NCBI RefSeq assembly: GCF_034555935.1
Contig: NZ_JAYDCJ010000003.1
Coordinates: 1,178,001-1,242,000, forward strand
Direction of reading: 5' to 3'
DNA: 64,000 nucleotides
Source: Marinobacter qingdaonensis
Lineage (GTDB): Bacteria > Pseudomonadota > Gammaproteobacteria > Pseudomonadales > Oleiphilaceae
Part shown: piece after piece, positions 62,018 through 64,000 of the stretch
Layout: every line of letters begins with the position of its first letter
Position numbering within the stretch: the stretch's first letter is position 1
Notes under the pieces: generated by a model
Database searches by the model: none
What the model saw: the letters and a program-made list of their open reading frames with translations, nothing else
What the model was told of the DNA's origin: nothing
Program-made: the position numbers and the translations under genes

Positions 62018-62355
62018 CGTCCGCCAGTACTCTGCCTTGAGATCTACATGTTTAGCTTCCTTCTATTGATTTAATCTCAAGCGGCCCGAAGGTCAGGGCG
62101 CAAGAGACGAGCTCTTTGGATCTTAGCTAGCGGCCAGTGAGCTCTGGACGCTAGAGCAGCCTGTTAGCGATGACGTCCTGAGATGTTGCTTCTGGGATAC
62201 AGGCATCCCAGTCAGGACGACTAGCAGCTTACGCTGCTAGTGCGTAGTTTTCGTCGTTTGCGACTATTTAAACGCAGCTTTGGATTAACGAGATTGGCTG
62301 CCATCTCGACATGCACCCAAGGGTTCGCAACCGGCGTCGAAGCCATGTCGTCCCC
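61991..62355 (-). ncRNA. ssrA: tmRNA (SsrA)
   Basis: A 365-nt one-piece tmRNA that rescues stalled ribosomes. The 5' GGGGACG pairs with CGUCUCC just before the encoded ACCA, and GGUUCAAUUCCC forms the T arm. The tag frame (62261 down to 62229) encodes Ala-Asn-Asp-Glu-Asn-Tyr-Ala-Leu-Ala-Ala then TAA. The gene is the prophage integration site and remains complete. Confidence 0.97.
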
Positions 62356-62447
62356 CTATGCCTCAAGTATATGTGTCCGGTTTGGCGGACTTCAAGGTTT
62401 GTTTTGGTCTGCCGGCCGTTTACGGCCGGGAGTTGTACCTATTTCCA

Positions 62448-63866
62448 TCACCCGGCCCGTCGCTCCAGGGCGCCTTGTCGGCCCGCGAGGGCGGCGTGGC
62501 TCAGGGCCTGGAAGCTTTCCTGGAAGTACTCCATCACCGCGTCCGGGTCGGCGGGGATGTTCTTGTCGATGGTGATCCCGAACTGCACGGTGCCGGCGTA
62601 GCTGAAGATGCTCATGCCGATGCCAATGCTGCCGCTCTGGGGTACCCAGAACATGGGTTGGGTGACCTCGGCGCCGGCCAGATACAGGGCGTGTTTCGGG
62701 CCGGGTACGTTGGTTAGCACCGCCGAGGCTTTGTTGCTCAACAGATGCAGGGCCCGGCGTTCGAGCACATCCGGGCCGCGGCCGAACAGGTCGAGCAGGC
62801 TGTAGGTCACCTGGGCCTGGTAGGAGCGCTTGAGCCGATTCATGTTCTCCTGCACCTGGCGGAAACACATGATTGGGTCCCGTACCTCCACCGGCAGGGC
62901 CAGCAGCACCAGGCCGAACTGGTTGCCCAGGGTGTCGATCGGTTGGTTGAGCGGGCGCAGGTTGAAGGGCACGGCCACCCGCAGGCCGCATTCCGGCACC
63001 CCTTCCTGGTGCGCGGCGAAATGCCGTTGCAGGGCGCCGGTGGCGGTGCACATGAGGATGTCGTTGACGGTGCCGCCCAGGGCTCGGGCGCAGGCTTTGA
63101 CTTCATCCAGAGGCAAGGGCTCGGCCCAGGCCACTCGTTTGCGACCGCACAGAGGGCGTTTCAGGCCGGTCTCGGGTTCCACGGGGGCGAGGCCCAGTTT
63201 AAGTAGATCGAAGGCCACGCTGCCTGCGGTGGAGGCCAGTTTCAGGGGATATTCGGGTTCGTCGCGAACCGACTGGATGAATAGCCGGGTCTGGTAGTTG
63301 GCGGCCTGCACGCTGTCCACCGCCCGGTGCAGAGTGGCCTGAATCCAGGAGCGTTTGGGCGGCGTTGTTGTGACCCGCGCCGGCACCTTGGCGAGCTTGG
63401 GCTCCGGGCCCCGGTCGGTCAGGGAAAGCATTACCCGGACCAGGGAAATGCCGTCGGCAATGCAGTGGTGGATGCGCAGCAAGAGCGCGCTGCCGCCCTG
63501 GTAATTATCGATGTAGTGCAGTTGCCAGAGCGGGCGCCGGAAATCGAGGGAGCTGCTGTTGAGGTCGCTGACCAGTTTTTGTAGGGCGGCCTTGTCGGCG
63601 TCGCCGGGCAGGGCGATCTGGTGCAGGTGGTTGTCCAGATCGAACAGTGGGTCGTCCTGCCAGTAGGCGCGATCGCCCTTGTCCACCACCCGCTGGCGGA
63701 ACCGGTGAAAACGCAGGAAGCGTTCCTCCAGCGTGCGCTTGAGCCGGTTGATGGAAATGGGGCGGTCCATGGCGAGGACGCCACAGATCATCATCGGGTT
63801 TTCCGGCGTGTCCATGCGCAGCCACGCTCGGTCGACCGCGGTCATCGGGGTTCGGGTAAGAGGCAT
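62448..63866 (-). CDS. Wax ester synthase/diacylglycerol acyltransferase (WS/DGAT)
   Basis: A 472-residue acyltransferase with the catalytic HHxxxDG motif (IHHCIADGISL) and the C-terminal WS/DGAT domain (NVPGPKHALYLAGAEV). It joins acyl-CoA to fatty alcohols or diacylglycerol to make storage wax esters, a trait common in Marinobacter. Start at 63866 (MPLTRTPM) follows AAGGGA; an ATG two codons earlier is also possible. Length fits the family. Confidence 0.93.
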   Translation of the reverse strand: MPLTRTPMTAVDRAWLRMDTPENPMMICGVLAMDRPISINRLKRTLEERFLRFHRFRQRVVDKGDRAYWQDDPLFDLDNHLHQIALPGDADKAALQKLVSDLNSSSLDFRRPLWQLHYIDNYQGGSALLLRIHHCIADGISLVRVMLSLTDRGPEPKLAKVPARVTTTPPKRSWIQATLHRAVDSVQAANYQTRLFIQSVRDEPEYPLKLASTAGSVAFDLLKLGLAPVEPETGLKRPLCGRKRVAWAEPLPLDEVKACARALGGTVNDILMCTATGALQRHFAAHQEGVPECGLRVAVPFNLRPLNQPIDTLGNQFGLVLLALPVEVRDPIMCFRQVQENMNRLKRSYQAQVTYSLLDLFGRGPDVLERRALHLLSNKASAVLTNVPGPKHALYLAGAEVTQPMFWVPQSGSIGIGMSIFSYAGTVQFGITIDKNIPADPDAVMEYFQESFQALSHAALAGRQGALERRAG

Positions 63867-64000
63867 ATGCATTCCCTTTGCCTGCCAATGGGAACACAGG
63901 AGTATAGGCCTGATGAAAAAATGCGCAAAGAGAGTAGGTTTGCGACACAAAAATGTGCCGCAGTGAGGTCGGTGTCAGGCGGCGGGTTGAGTGGTTAGCC
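63867..64000. other. Upstream region of the WS/DGAT gene
   Basis: The last 134 bases hold the ribosome site and probable promoter of the minus-strand WS/DGAT gene. No other feature is visible. Confidence 0.4.

Noticed and set aside
62240..62717. Short plus-strand frames over ssrA and the WS/DGAT end
   Set aside because: They overlap tmRNA sequence and the antisense of a clear gene; composition is atypical.
1..64000. CRISPR arrays, rRNA and tRNA genes
   Set aside because: No regularly spaced repeats, no rRNA-like sequence and no tRNA cloverleaf apart from the tRNA-like part of tmRNA were seen.

Overview
The window looks like a chromosomal segment of a high-GC marine gammaproteobacterium, most likely Marinobacter or a close relative. 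That placement is inferred from gene content and protein style: a wax ester synthase/DGAT, NhaD, Mqo, and a Pseudomonas-like PQQ alcohol-oxidation regulon. No search was run.

Region 1 (about 0.7-30.4 kb) is a large periplasmic alcohol-oxidation locus. It holds a porin; a NosP/NahK-type FIST sensor and hybrid kinase; the ErbR/AgmR response regulator; a NitT/TauT-like ABC transporter; a PedC-type ABC-2 exporter with its beta-propeller and substrate-binding companions; cytochrome c-550 (PedF-like); a family 3 binding protein; the quinoprotein ethanol dehydrogenase; the aldehyde dehydrogenase ExaC; pqqABCDE plus an S9 peptidase; and ErcA/ErcS. A LysR-AzlCD unit and a NosR-like membrane flavo/iron-sulfur protein sit between exaC and pqqA. 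The dehydrogenase carries the Asp-x-Asp signature of lanthanide-dependent enzymes. A shared sequence element lies 115-124 bp upstream of the cytochrome, dehydrogenase and aldehyde dehydrogenase start codons.

Region 2 (30.5-48 kb) is mostly housekeeping: fumC, a CDP-archaeol-synthase-like protein, a phosphoesterase, msrA/msrB, an acyltransferase, two cation antiporters, mqo, a lipoprotein, cheV and an ExoD-family protein. It also holds a less familiar trio: an ATP-grasp protein, a 674-residue protein with papain-like catalytic residues, and a ThDP enzyme.

Region 3 (48.08-62.02 kb) is a filamentous (inovirus-type) prophage integrated in the 3' end of the tmRNA gene ssrA. It is bounded by 47-bp direct repeats with one mismatch. 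The phage core (coat proteins, adsorption protein, pVI-like protein, Zot/pI ATPase, rolling-circle initiator, tyrosine integrase) is GC-rich. The left third carries AT-richer cargo: three small unknown genes, a probable modification-dependent restriction nuclease (McrA-head-like N-terminus and a PD-(D/E)XK C-terminus) and a Sll1717-type P-loop ATPase with a zinc ribbon. A CI-like S24 repressor follows. The nuclease and ATPase look like phage-borne defence genes and are the most promising candidates for an undescribed system. The prophage also supplies its own terminator to the host tmRNA.

Region 4 (62.0-64 kb) is the intact ssrA gene and a wax ester synthase/DGAT gene, both on the minus strand.
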